From positions 34,603,665 through 34,667,664 of the forward strand of contig NC_065570.1 in the NCBI RefSeq assembly GCF_937616625.2: 64,000 bases of DNA. The letters run 5' to 3'. The position numbers were made by a program, and so were the translations under genes. The stretch comes from Mercurialis annua. Its lineage: Eukaryota > Streptophyta > Magnoliopsida > Malpighiales > Euphorbiaceae. Numbering within the stretch: position 1 is the first letter of the stretch; each line of letters starts with the position of its first letter. Of the stretch, positions 46,170 through 58,533 are shown one piece after another. A model generated the notes under the pieces. That model was given only the letters and a program-made list of their open reading frames with translations, searched no databases and had not been told where the DNA came from.

Positions 46170-48598
46170 TGTAATACCCCAAAATACTTAATTATTTAAT
46201 TCGACCACGTGTCCAGTTTTGAGACGCCAGAGTGGCGATATCGAAAGATTTTCCGATATCATTAAGATAAATAAGTTTTAAGTAGGTCGGTTTTGAAAGG
46301 TTAACAATGACGTATTTAATATTATCTCCTAGCTAGAAAGTTGGAATTGGAATGAAAAGGGAAAATGTCAAGAAAAGTCCCAAAATAAAGTACATGGAGT
46401 AAAGTGGTAATTTAGCCACTATGTTTCGAAAATGAAAATTTATAAGTTTTGACGGTAAAATATTAATATCGGGTTTCGTATTATTTATCGGGTATAAATA
46501 ATACGTATAAGTTATAATAAAAGAATTTATTGATTTAGCTATGTACTAAATCGTACGAAAGAAAAGTTTGAAAGATAAGTTGTAACAAAGAAAGAAAGGA
46601 AGGATCAAAACGGACTTTATACCAAAACATATAAGTAAAACCAAATTCAAAGAAATGAATTAGAGAAGAAGAAGGATCTAGAGAGCTCCATTTTCACTGA
46701 TCACGATCGTTTCGCCGCCGTTTCTCCGTTCGACGTCCGATTCGAGCGATTTTCGCGGCAATCTCTTCGGAATTGAACGCTCTATCATCTCCGAGCAACA
46801 AATCGAGGTAAGAAATCGATATGTTGTTCGAAAACAGTAGGTTTTATGGCTGTTTTGGTGAGATTGGGTATTAAGCTTGAATTTGACATTTTTGATGTTA
46901 TTATAGCGTTTTGATGAAAACAAAGTTACGGGTTTTGACCGTAGGTGCGTGAGGCACGTCGGGATGGTGGCGAAACCCCGGAAATCGACTTCCGGGGGGC
47001 TGTTCACGTGGTGCACGACCGTGAGCCAGTGAGGTGCACGAACGTGCACTTGGTTGCACGATCGTGCACCCACCAAAGGGCACGCCCGTGCACCCCGACT
47101 CGTATCCACGTGTATGTGAAGCATATTCGATTTAGAAATTCTACATTTTCGAGTAATTTGACTTTAAAAGACGAGCTTCAGACTTTGAGAATTATAAATC
47201 TCGAGCTAAGCTCGACGTTTTAGATAGTCAATGATAATGGAAAACGCTAAGAACGTCATACGATTCTTAAGTATGAGAAGCGGTATTCGTTAAATCGTTT
47301 ATACGACTAAGAGTTATTGAATACGTAAATAAGAATAAAAAACGAAACTAAACCCTAAAACCTAGAAGTATTATACGTGCAAAAATACGAGTTTCACGTC
47401 TAACTATTAAACGATTTATCAGACGTGTCAGCGAGTAGTGGGGTCAGTAGACGTGGACTAGCGAGAGCATACTATCATATCGACCACATCATTACTTGGA
47501 TAGCGGTCACTGTGAGTTGCATTTACTTTCGCGTGTTATCAATTAAACTTATTTTGATATCATATTATATATTATTTACACGCATCGCACTATATAAATG
47601 AATTGCTGATTTGCTATACGTTTTGATTAATCTTTGTAGACAAGGACCTAGTATACGATCCAACAAAACTAGCTACCTATTGGTTGTCAATAGGCTCTGT
47701 GATCACCAGTAAATGAGTCAGTCTAGTGTGTTTAACTATGAGGTATGTTTTGATATTCATGCATGATATGATTATGAAAGCCGAGATATGAATGCGATGC
47801 GAGAGTGAACTCGGTTAGAGTGACCTGAGCCCCGTATCTAGTAGGTTGGACCTACCAGTGGGTTGGACCCACCACTTTGGAATTAAGAGATCGGTCGCGA
47901 TCGACGTGGTAGAGTGTGAACACTCCCGGGTCGGACCATTTGGATCAGTATGATTTGATAATAGTGAATTGAGTTATGTTTCAGGATTTTAGTTTCGAAA
48001 GGATCGAGTACTTATTCGTAGGTATTTTTGTATTGATATTGATTTGAAATGCGATGCTATATTTTCATAATAATATCGCTAGTAAATGCAAACTCACTTT
48101 TGATGTATTTCAGGTGCTTACTGTGTGGACTTAGCTAGAAGCCAGTTTTGAAGTCCAGAAGTCAGTTGTGTATGTATAGTCTCCTGACTTCTGTGAGTGC
48201 TGCAGTAGTGGTCCCGTGTTGACAGAGTCGTAGCCTAGACAACAGTACAATTTGAGTGTACATATTACTTGCTGTCCTGTTTATATGTTTTTGATAGGCT
48301 ACATGTAGTATGTTTTATCCACGGCCCCAGATGCCGGTGATATGTTCTGTTACACTAACTTTTGTATATAGTACCGCGAGGCCAGTTCGTACAGGGTACG
48401 GTAACTAGAGCCCCGGAGGTTTTAAATAGTTAGTGTAAATACTTGATTGTATATCATATATATGTATATTTGCTATCGTTGTATTATTTATTTATTATTT
48501 GCGAAAAATTAATAGTGGTTTGAGGCTTTCTACGGGTTCCGGAGCTACCACTCCCGTTCCCTAGCGCCGGTTGCGGCTCAATATTTGTGGTCGTGACA
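46170..48598 (+). repeat. Element D 5' LTR
   Basis: 2,429 bp. G-box CACGTG at 46206-46211, hairpin CGCCA-GAG-TGGCG at 46225-46237, TATA-like CATATAAG at 46628-46635, donor GT at 46808-46809, GC-rich hairpin 46976-46997, minisatellite 47002-47096, hairpin 2 at 47676-47694. Hairpin 1 is deleted near 48094. Confidence 0.93.
47002..47096. repeat. Inverted-core minisatellite, D 5' LTR
   Basis: About four units with GTGCACG-NN-CGTGCAC cores, three fewer than in D's 3' LTR. Confidence 0.83.
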
Positions 48599-48602
48599 AT
48601 GT

Positions 48603-48614
48603 TGGTATCAGAGC
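48603..48614 (+). other. Primer-binding site, element D
   Basis: TGGTATCAGAGC four bases after the LTR end. It is followed by two diverged ~49-bp repeats. The rest of 48615-49052 shows only the acceptor-like tract at its end. Confidence 0.92.
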
Positions 48615-50195
48615 AGTTGGTCCAGTTACCACTGCAAGTTTGTTTCAGTGTTTGTTTGAGAGCAGTTGATCCAGTTACCACTGCCAATCTTGTTTGAATA
48701 TTTGTTTGAGTTGGAATACTCTGTCAAGTAAGTAAACTTAGGAACTACTGCAGCAAGAGAGTCGGACCTTAGTTGCCTGCATTTGTTTGATATGTGTATT
48801 AGTAATATGTGGTACAGCGCGCACGAATTAGGGTTACCAAGCTATTAAGTGATTTGTATCCGTGTATACGAACGATTTAGGCAACTAAGTGGTTATTATT
48901 TAAGCTAGGAATGTTAAATGGTTATTTTCTTGCGAACTACATGCAGTTGGATAAGATGCTAAATGTTTACAGCACCTTATGAGTTAATATTGGAATTGCG
49001 TGTGGAAATAGGCTCAGATGGTCGCATATGTTTGAAATTGTTTCTTTTCAGCATGTCTGTGTTAGTAGTATGTGCCCTATGGCCATTTAATCGTGTATAT
49101 TTGTAGAACAAATCCAATGGCAAAGATATATATGCTTTATTTTAACTAAGTGTCTTATCAACTAAGTGTTCATTTATTACGTATTGTCCTTATCACATTG
49201 TGATAGAATCTATTCTTAAGGTGTTAAGAATATGAGTAACAGTTTCTATTATACAAGTGATCTAAATAACCGTTCACGATCGATGGGATCCTACGAATAA
49301 GGGCATCGAATTATCCCAGAAAAATCGCCACCTCTGTTTATTCTCCTGATTAGTAAAGAGTTACTAAATTATAGGAAGTAGTGTGTCTCATACTACTTGA
49401 TGGGGATTAGAATAAACATGTGGACACTCAAGGTGTTGAGTGAGTCGAACAAGTGACACTAGATGACTTATATATGGTAATTCATTAAAGTCAATTTAAT
49501 GTCATCTAGTTCATAATTGTACATATGTCCTTTGACTTGCGGTGACACTATTTTGTATATAGGTGATTAGAGTTTGATACTCCTTAACCCTAGATCTTTC
49601 ATGAGATAGGGCCGCTGGATGTGTTGGCTCTATTTAGTTGTATATGGAGATAGGGTTTTAACCTAGAAAGGATTCATCACTCTGGATGAACGGAGACAAG
49701 ATTCTATGCTATCTCGAATTGTTCTTAATGGATGATAAAACCTGCGCAGGTGTATATGACTTACTTAGAAAGTTGTTTCTAGTGGAAGTCATATTTATCA
49801 AGAATTAGAACTGAGAGATGAGGTCATATAATCAAGACAAATAGTGTTTGACTTAACTGTGACACTAGTCGAGATTGAAATCTTAGATGAAGGGAATTTT
49901 GAGTGTACGGTAATTATGAAAATTGGTTCATAAAGAATGCATCGAAACATTCATCTCTATTTAGGGGTCGTGATATGTTGCTAGATATCACTCTCGATCT
50001 ACGAGAATTAATAATTAAATGGGATTTAATTATTTAATATAAGAAAGGGGTTTCTTATAACTCTCGTTGCCATATAGATGTGAACCTAGTTAGTCACACA
50101 CAATAGAGTGTGCAACTGATTGAGTTTACGAAAGATCGATTTCATATGGATACTAGCATATCTCGGAAATTAATCTAAGATGAAAAACAAGTACA

Positions 50196-50308
50196 AATTA
50201 GGGACTAATTTGTAAGAGTTATAAATTAGTAGGAACCTAATTGTACTATGTCCAAGTTAATTAGGGACTAATTTATAAGAGTTATAAATTAGTAGGAACC
50301 TAATTATA
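50196..50308 (+). repeat. 63-bp tandem repeat in E LTR1
   Basis: Two near-identical units with GGGACTAATTT...AAGAGTTATAAATTAG. The segment is absent from LTR2 because of its deletion. Confidence 0.75.
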
Positions 50309-50444
50309 TTTTAACAAAGTTTTATGATTAAAAGGCTTAAGTAATTAATTAATGTAATTTATGATACTTAAATCATTAATCATAAGCTAATGGAATGATG
50401 ATGTCATGGTGATGATGTAATGATATAATCTTATGTCATATATG

Positions 50445-50465
50445 TGATGTCATATGATGACATCA
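50445..50465. promoter_or_regulatory. Palindrome upstream of the E promoter
   Basis: Arms TGATGTCAT and ATGACATCA around ATG, about 120 bp upstream of the TATA box. The TGACATCA core resembles bZIP-type sites, so it may be an LTR enhancer; there is no direct evidence. It is degraded in LTR2. Confidence 0.4.
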
Positions 50466-50585
50466 CCTATATGATGTTATCTATATGATGTCACCACATG
50501 AAAGGTGTCATGTGGTGGCAACACCTTTGCTTGGTGTGTGACACCTAGCATGCAAGGTGTTGCATTCTTAAGACATGATCTAGCC

Positions 50586-50593
50586 TATAAATA
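50586..50593 (+). promoter_or_regulatory. TATA box, E LTR1
   Basis: TATAAATA followed by GAGCATG, identical in LTR2 at 56758-56765. Likely transcription start about 30 bp downstream, near the ACACACC tract. Confidence 0.75.
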
Positions 50594-51051
50594 GAGCATG
50601 TCCTTGCTCATTTCAACACACCGCACAACACACATCTCACTACAAAGTTGTAGAGAGAGAAAGCACGTGAAGGAGTTCAAGTAGTCATCAATCACGGGAA
50701 AACTTGACGACGTTTTTCATACATCCGAGCAAGGACGTAATCGCGTCGAGAATTTGAGTTTAGGGCTGCTCGGCAAGTGGAACTCTTGCGGATTACTTAA
50801 AGGCGCGGATTCAATCGGACACATACTCATGTGGACGAGCTTGAGGTCGCCGTACTTTCGGGACTACAAGAATCGTTGGAGAATCGACATAGGTATTCTT
50901 CTTTCGATTCCTAGATGCGTGCTTTAATTACTAAATGATACGACGATCCATTTGTTGTTGATAGGATCAACTTTAGGATTCGGATTGTTGGAATTTCAAT
51001 TTTAAAATTGAAATTTACGATCCGGACCCTCGCGTCCCGCTGCGCCAATTG

Positions 51052-51064
51052 TGGTATCAGAGCC
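51052..51064 (+). other. Primer-binding site, element E
   Basis: TGGTATCAGAGCC one base after LTR1. The mutated second copy (TGGTATCGGAGC) is at 57210-57221. Confidence 0.9.
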
Positions 51065-52856
51065 ACCGTATCATCGAGTATTAACGCTTTACGATTGAAT
51101 ATATGTATAAATAATCATGGACTTAGGGATTATTATTGGGCATGTAATTTATAATTCTGAGGGCTTATTTTTTTCCAAAACGAACAATCGCTATTGTGAT
51201 ATTTATTACATTTGATTAAATTCTGTCTAGGAGATTGGTACTTAAGTGGTCCGCTCGTGACCCTCCAATCTATCCTGGGAATTTTTTTAGTGTGATCATT
51301 TAACACAATACGTGATTCGCTTGTGCATTATGTTGTCATCGACCGAATATACGGAAAAAGCGAAACCAAAAAAAAAACCCAGAATTTTTTTTTCATAAAA
51401 ACCAAAAATGCTGAAAAACGGGTTTTACACCCAGAAAAGAGTGTTCGGCCCGATAACAAAATTATTTGTTTTCCCTAAAAAAACCGAAATGCCGAAAAAG
51501 GGGTTTTACACCCATGAAAAAGTTTCCGACTCGGAAAAAAACCCGTAAAAATAAGGTAATTGTTTTTCTTTTTTCGAGGATCAGCAATCGGTTGAGGCTT
51601 TCGGAGGTTCTAGGATGAATCCTCGATACCTAAAAAAAAGTAGATATTACATAGTAAATGATTAGAGAATCATTTTCGAGATATGTAATAGTTTGCTCAT
51701 TATTATGTGGCTAAAGAATGAGACCTATAAAGTCCATGATCATGCAGTGTGATTGCATGATTTATTTTAGCTTTAATTTATATGGGATGCATGCTAAAAT
51801 GTGTTGTGTGTTTAGTGAGACCAGAATAACTTAAAACCCTAAGAAATCTTCCTAAAAGTTGAAAGATTAAGTTTATATTGATTAATCATTAAATTGTTTA
51901 TCAATGGCTCTCTATTGGAGCAATAAACTAACACGCTTTGAGTTATCATCTTGTCGGCTATGGATACATAGGGGTGAGATGATATCGTCAAAAGATGTTG
52001 TTGAGTTTATTGTTAAGCATGAAATGTTACGGGTGTAGTCGATATAATATAAGGCGAGAAAGGCAATTAGGCGTACCTGAGTCGAATATTATTCAAATCG
52101 ATACCTCTTAGTTGATTCAATGGGTTAGACTTAACTAATGTGGAAACGTAAGAATAGCATTAAGTACTTGAGGGTGAAAGCATTAGGAGCCGAAATTGAT
52201 TGAACCTCATATGAGATATGATGAATAAGTAGTTGTTCACTTATATATCATTTTGATCCCAAGAATAGCATTAAGTACTTGAGGGAAAGATAAATGAATA
52301 TAAGAAATCAATCACCCGCTTGAAATCTTTTCCAACGAAGATTTACGTTTCCTATTTTGGAAGTGTAGGATTCGAAAAAGATAGTGGGAGGCCGTTTTGA
52401 TAAAGACCAAATCATTATGGTTAAATATACAAAATAACATGAATACTAAATAGAGATCTTTGCTATCTAAAGGATAATAAGATTAAATAGAATCCTTTAT
52501 AGTGACATTCACGATAGTAATCGGCTAGTGGTTGAAAATCATTTTTGATTGATCAAGATATTTAGATGCCTCCAAGGTCATTGCGAAAAAGAAATGCACA
52601 TCGGTTAACAAAGAAATGTGTTTTCATTTGTTAAGATGTAGGACAATATAAGTCATTGCCGGAAATATTTGGAATATTTAAAAGGCGGTTAGGTCAGTAA
52701 AAGAAAGTGTTTTCTTTTGTCAAACCGAAAGACATTGAAATGAAAATTGCATTAAGTATTGTGAATACTTAAAGGGCAATGACGAGAGGAACGACAATTC
52801 CATCAAGAATGTGTCTATCTCATGTTCCAATGTCAGTTGCTCATTTAAAAGTTTGG
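51065..52856 (+). pseudogene. Element E 5' leader and gag remnant
   Basis: Lies where copia gag should be but is full of stops and indels, and I could not recognise gag motifs by eye. A direct repeat of the phrase AGAATAGCATTAAGTACTTG occurs near 52150 and 52265. Fragments of A-rich and G-rich leader are at 51355-51560. Confidence 0.55.
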
Positions 52857-55800
52857 GTGTTGGATACCGATGCTAATCCTCATATTTGTTTATCCTTCAT
52901 GGATTTGGTAAAAGTGAGAAAGATAGCAAAAAGATGAAGTAATCTTAAAGCTAGGAAATGACGCAAGCGTTGCGACAAGAGCTATAGGATCAACTTCAAT
53001 TTTCTTAAATAAACATAAGTTGTACTTAAGCAAATATTTTTGTACTTGCCCAATATATATAGAAATATCATGTCCAAACTTGTATGACAAATTTGGTAGT
53101 TGATTTTCTATTTACAAAGGATGTTTGTAGTATTATGTTTGATAATACAGAGTTGGGTATAGATATGTACAAAATGTTCTTTATGACTTGAATAAAGATG
53201 TTTAATGAAAAAGATGTTTTGGAAATTAATACCATAAGTTATCAAACTTCTAAACAACTTTGGTATTTATGATTAGGACATATTGCAAAAGATAGACATA
53301 ACAAGTTAGATAGGATGGGAATCTTGAGCAATCAAGATTTTGCATCGCTTACGACTTGTGAGTCATATCTTAAAGGTAAAATGACCTGATTATTCTTTGT
53401 GGGACAAAGTGGTAGAGCCAAAGCCGTTTAAAAGATCATACATAGTGATGTATATGGTACGTTTAAAGAAACAGACCAAGGTAGATACTTATACTTCATT
53501 TCCTATATCGATGATTTATCACGATATAGTTAAGTTTGTCTTGTGAAGAACAAATGTGAAGCTTTTGAAAAGTTCAAAGACTTCAAGAATGAAGTGGAAA
53601 ACCAAATTGGAAAAGGTATTAATACTTTACGATGTGATCGAAAAGGGAAGAATACTTGACTACAGAATTTGGTACGTTCCTAAAAGGAATATGATATTAT
53701 TTTTCAACTTACTCCTTGGGAACACCATGATTGAATGGTGCGTCTGTCAAGAAGGAGGTATCGTACATTATGGGACATTATACGATCAATAATGAGCTAA
53801 ATACTGACTTATCCATCTTGTTATGGGGTCATGCAATTCTTATTGCAAATAAAATTCTAAATTAAATTCCAACTAAATTTGCACCATAGATACCTTATAA
53901 GATATGGTATGGAATCAAGTCTTAAGGATGTTAAGATTTGAGGGTGTTCGGAACATATCAGGAAACTGATATCCGATAAATTTGGAATCAAAATCAATCA
54001 TGGAAAGGTTATGTTGGATATCCTAAAGACAGTTTAGGATATTATTTCTATATTCGAACCGAACAAACAATCGTTATTTATCGGTGGTAGTCTTTCTTGA
54101 TAAAGCGTTTATTCAAGAGGGAGACTAAGAAAGGAATATAGAAATAGATGAGGAGTCATCTAGTTACCAACAAAATAATGAATCAATGAAGATTGATCAA
54201 ACCCACTAAAAGCCGGAGTTAGTAAAAAATGTATCTACATTAACATCTCGAAGATCAAGTAGAGTATCTCGTCCACCGGAGAGAGATGGTTTTCCCGCAT
54301 GATAAACAAGAGTTGTTTAGACATGGAGAAAAAGATCAAGTGTTGATCCCTCTACTTATGACGAAACTATATGCGATATAGATTTCAAAATGGTTTGAAG
54401 CATTAAAATCTAAAATGGATTCCATGTATAGTTACCAAATTTTGGGAACTAGTCCATCCAAAGGTATTATACCAATAAGGATTATATGGATGTTCAAGTG
54501 TAAAATTGGTACTAATGGAAAGGTGAAGACCTTTAAAGCTAGACTTGTTGCAAAAAGGGTTTTGCTAGAGGCAAGAAGTCGTATTGTGAATACACTTGCT
54601 CGCCGGTAGCCATGCTTAAGTCCATCAAGATTTTTCTTACCAAGGCTACCCATTTAGATTATGTGGATGTAAGAACCACATTCCTTAATGGTTAAATTAA
54701 GGAGTATATCTATATAGAACAAGCCGAGGATTTTGAATCCAAATAAGGTTCCAAGGCGTGTAACCTATAATGATCCATAATGGATGGAAAGAAAGCTTCG
54801 AGTTTCGTCGTCTTGTTAAAGTCGTAAGAAGTTACAAATTTATTAAAAACGATGATTAACCCAATGTTTACAAGAAGGTTAGTGGGAGCAGACTCACTTT
54901 CGTGATCTTGTATGAAGATAACATAGTTCTAATAAATAATAATATCAGAATGTTAACTTTTGTAAAACTTTGGTTTATCTAATACGTACTCCATTAAAGA
55001 CCTTAGAAAGGTAGCCTAAATTCTCAGTAGTAGACTCTATGAAGATAGGTCTAAGAGAATAATTGGTTTCTTCTACAGGCTCTTCTTAGAAAGATATTGA
55101 AGTAGTTCAATATGGAAGTTCTAAGAAGGATTGATACTAGTTAGGCATGAAATTCTTCTTTTAAACGGAATGTCTTCCGAGACTTCTGAAGAAAGAAAGA
55201 ATCTAGCAAAGATACCATAGGCTTCGGCAATTGGTAGTTTGATGTATGTGTTGTCACTTACAAAGCTAGAAATTGTTTATGCGTTTAGTGGGACTAATCG
55301 GTTTCAATCCATTCCACGTTGAGAACATAGGATGGTTGTTAACGATATCTTTAAGTACTTTTGAAGAACTAAAGATATGGTATTAATAAATGGAGAACGA
55401 GATTTTTAAGTAGACCGTTTTACAGATTATGATTAATAATCAGATATGGATAATAGAGAGTCTATATCCGGATTCATCTTTATTTATAATAAAGGAGTAG
55501 TGAGCGAGAAGTGTTCTAAGCAAGAATCAACTCCAGATTCTATTATAGAAGCCGAGTATATTATGACATGAGATATCTTAATAGAAGGTGTTTGGATAAA
55601 TTATTTCGTAACTGAACTAAGTACGGTTTTCTTCCATTAAAGTCGACAGTTCCTCTTTTATGCGACCACAATGGTGCTACTGCCCTAGCAAAAGAAACCG
55701 GGTCTCACAAATTATCCGAACATAAGGAAAGGCATTATCATATTATCTAAAGAAAGTGTTGGAAAGAGAGAAATTGTTTTTCTAAAAGATAGCATCAGCC

Positions 55801-55870
55801 AATAACATGGTTGACCCACCGTCAAAGCCCATGACTTAGAGTCATTAAGATTTACATCTTGTGAAGATGG
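52857..55870 (+). pseudogene. Element E copia pol remnant (PR, INT, RT, RNase H)
   Basis: Fragments appear in Ty1/copia order. Protease-like VLDTDANPHIC at about 52857. The integrase pre-domain LW-LGHIAKDRHNKL near 53259, with a stop in the motif. Integrase core IHSDVYGTF and YFISYIDDLSRY near 53434-53530. RT fragments IWMFKCKIG and KTFKARLVAK (54481-54555), PVAMLKSI and DYVDVRTTFLNG (54605-54690). The catalytic YVDD motif reads YEDN near 54911. RNase H-like LLCDHNGATALAKE near 55655. Integrase preceding RT places it in Ty1/copia. Many stops, indels and lost catalytic residues make it inactive. Confidence 0.88.
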
Positions 55871-55913
55871 GGCTTAGATATAATTGTCAATGGCACTAGT
55901 ATAACTGGGATAT

Positions 55914-57208
55914 TGTTAGTAGTATATGCCCTAGGGCCATTTAATCGTGTATATTTGTAGAACAAATCCCAATGGCAAAGATATATGTGTTTTATTTGAA
56001 CTAAGTGTCTTATCAACTAAGTGTTCATTTATTACGTATTGTCTATATCACATTGTGATAGAATCTATTCTTAAGGTGTTAAGAATATGAGTGACAGATT
56101 CTATTATACAAGTGATCTAAATAACCGTTTACGATCGATGGGATCCTACGAATAAGGGCATTGCATTATCCCAGAAAGATCGTCACCTCTGTTTATTCTC
56201 CTGATTAGTAAAGAGTTACTAAATTATAGGAAGTAGTGAGTCTCGTACTACTTGATGGGATTAGAATAAACATGTGCACACTCAAGGTGTTGAGTAAGTT
56301 AAACAAGTGACGCTAGATGACTTATACATGGTAATTCATTAAAGTCAATTTAATGTCATCTAGTTCATAATTGTACATATGTCCTTTGACTTGCGGTGAC
56401 ACTATTTTGTATATAGGTGATTAGAGTTTGATACTCCTTAACCCTAGATCTTTCATGAGATAGGGCCGCTGGATGTGTTGGCTCTATTTAGTTGTATATG
56501 GAGATAGGGTTTTAACCTAGAAAGGATTCATCACTCTGGATGAACGGAGACAAGATTCTATGCTATCTCGAATTGTTCTTAATGGATGATAAAACCTGCG
56601 CAGGTGTATATGACTTACTTAGAAATGTGATGTCATATGAATATGATGTCACCTATGTGATGTCACCACATGAAAGGTGTCATGTGGTGGCAACACCTTT
56701 GCTTGGCGTGTGACACCTAGCATGCAAGGTGTTGCATTCTTAAGACATGATCTAGCCTATAAATAGAGCATGTCCTTGCTCATTTCAACACACCACACAA
56801 CACACATCTCACTACAAAGTTGTAGAGAGAGAAAAAACTTGAAGAAGTTCAAGTAGTCATCAATCACGGAAAAAACTTGACGACGTTTTTTCATACATCC
56901 GAGCAAGGACGTAATCGCGTCGATAGTTCGGCAAGTGGAACTCCTGCGGATTACTTAAAGGCGCGGATTCAATCAGACACATACTCGTGTGGACGAGCTT
57001 GAGGTCGCCGTACTTTCGGGACTACAAGAATCGTTGGAGAATCGACATAGGTATTCTTCTTTCGATTTCTAAATGCGTGCTTTAATTACTAAATGATACG
57101 ACGATCCATTTGTTGTTGATAGGATCAACTTTAGGATTCGGATTGTTGGAATTTCGATTTTAAAATTGAAATATACGATCCAGACCCTCGCGTCCTGCTG
57201 CGCCAACA
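55914..57208 (+). repeat. Element E LTR2 (internally deleted)
   Basis: Starts TGTTAGTAGTATATGCCC and ends GCGCCAACA. Compared with LTR1 it lacks about 660 bp between GACTTACTTAGAAA and TGTGATGTC, plus about 17 bp near 56930. Confidence 0.9.
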
Positions 57209-57382
57209 GTGGTATCGGAGCCACCGTATCATCGAGTATTAACGCTTTACGATTGAATATATGTATAAATAATCATGGACTTAGGGATTATTATTGGGCA
57301 TGTAATTTATAATTCCGAGCGCTTATTTTTTTCCAAAACGAACAATCGCTATTGTGATATTAATTACATTTGATTAAATTCA

Positions 57383-57632
57383 AGGCGCGGATTCAATCAG
57401 ACACATACTCGTGTGGACGAGCTTGAGGTCGCCGTACTTTCGGGACTACAAGAATCGTTAGAGAATCGACATAAGTATTCTTCTTTCGATTCATAGATGC
57501 GTGCTTTAATTACTAAATGATACGACGATCTATTTGTTGTTGATAGGATAAACTTTAGGATTCAGATTGTTGGAATTTCGATTTTAAAATTGAAATATAC
57601 GATCCGGACCCTCGCGTCCCGCTGCGCCAACA
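57383..57632 (+). repeat. Element E partial third LTR
   Basis: The final 250 bp of the E LTR (from AAGGCGCGGATTC to GCGCCAACA), joined directly to the 5' internal sequence and followed by the target duplication GTCTG. Confidence 0.88.
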
Positions 57633-58533
57633 GTCTGGGCAGAACTGAGCTCAGTCACATGCTGCTGAAGAACGGGAGGAAGCGCCTCCTATATTTTAAA
57701 ATGGGTTTCACAGCGAAATAGGCGAACCATCTGGGGTCCATCAGAATGGATTCCACGCAGATATTAGAAGATCGCCAGAAATTTATCAAAATGGCTATAT
57801 GTCTATGTCAGAGATTGGCAGTTCATCTGACAACAGAGATAGAGTACACTTGCCTGAAATAGAGTATAGTGAAGAAGAAGAGGAGGATCCTGAGGAAGAT
57901 CCGGAGGAGGATCCTGAGGAGGATCCAGAAGAGGAGTTAGAGGAGGAATCAGAAGAAGAAGATCCTGAAGAAGAGGACATTGAAGAAGAGGTATTGTTAA
58001 ATGAATCAGATATTAAGGAGTACAGAAGTGAGCATTTCTGGTCTAATGTGCGGAGGTACCGCAATTTGAGAGAAGATGCAGATATAGCAAACGGTCAAGC
58101 ACAGATAGCTTTGAATCAAGTTAGAAGACAGATGCGCTCCTTTTCTAGAGGAATGCTAATAGTAGGGTTGTATTCTTCTGATTTTCTGCGAATGGTTGAG
58201 GAAGTCCCACATCTAAATGAAGATAACCGAACAATCAACCGTAGATACGTCAGGGGCTTAGGACCCGAGTTTGGTGAGCTATATGAGCATGTAGGTGAAC
58301 ATTTTGGGACGCTCACTATGATGGCCCATAGGATCGAGACAAACCGTGAGTGGGAGGGCGATCCCGTATGACCCTTCTATTTTAGGCGTGAGTTTCATCC
58401 TGATGACGTTAACCCATCCTCTGGTATTAGGACTAACCCCCACTTTGTGAATAGAGGCGGAGGCAACTCCGGTAGAAGAGTTAGGGGCCGACACACTATT
58501 ATTGGTGGGCTTTCTTCTGCCAACAAGAAATGA
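57633..58533 (+). pseudogene. Gag-like ORF of element D (interrupted and decayed)
   Basis: The ORF starts ATG TCT G at 49053-49059, is broken by E, and resumes here in frame. In order: SGQN, an AAEEREEAPP segment, QNGFH-type repeats, a Glu/Asp-Pro acidic block from a 15-bp repeat (57882-57935), a central region with FWSNVRRYRNLRED and NRTINRRYVRGLG, then a Gly/Arg-rich tail (RGGGNSGRRVRG). Three in-frame stops are present (TGA after SGQN, TAA near 57693, TGA at 58369-58371). The stretch 57799-58371 is still open for 190 codons. The C-terminal end may be altered by the 58508-58798 insert. The function is unknown; a nucleic-acid-binding Gag is the best guess. Confidence 0.7.

Larger units (their letters stand above)
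46808..49051 (+). other. Predicted intron of element D
   Basis: Donor ATCGAG|GTAAGAAA and acceptor TTTCTTTTCAG|C before the ATG at 49053. The 2,244-nt intron would contain the minisatellite, the LTR hairpins and the primer site. The phase across the junction is the same as in A. Confidence 0.5.
49060..51050 (+). repeat. Element E LTR1
   Basis: 1,991 bp, ending TGCGCCAA plus two mutated bases (TT for CA). It contains a 63-bp tandem repeat (50196-50308), a palindrome at 50445-50465 and a strong TATA box at 50586-50593. Confidence 0.92.
49060..57632 (+). mobile_element. Element E: degenerate Ty1/copia retrotransposon with three LTR parts
   Basis: Bounded by the target duplication GTCTG (49055-49059 and 57633-57637). 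Order: LTR1 (49060-51050), primer site, internal region with decayed gag-pol, LTR2 (55914-57208, with a ~660-bp deletion), a second primer site plus 174 bp of 5' internal sequence, then the last 250 bp of a third LTR (57383-57632). LTR starts TGTTAGTAGTATATGCCCTA, which resembles the start of Angela/BARE-type copia LTRs; that lineage call is tentative. Confidence 0.93.

Noticed and set aside
57795..58064. Serine-rich minus-strand frame
   Set aside because: It is the shadow of the acidic GAG/GAT repeat of the D gag-like ORF.
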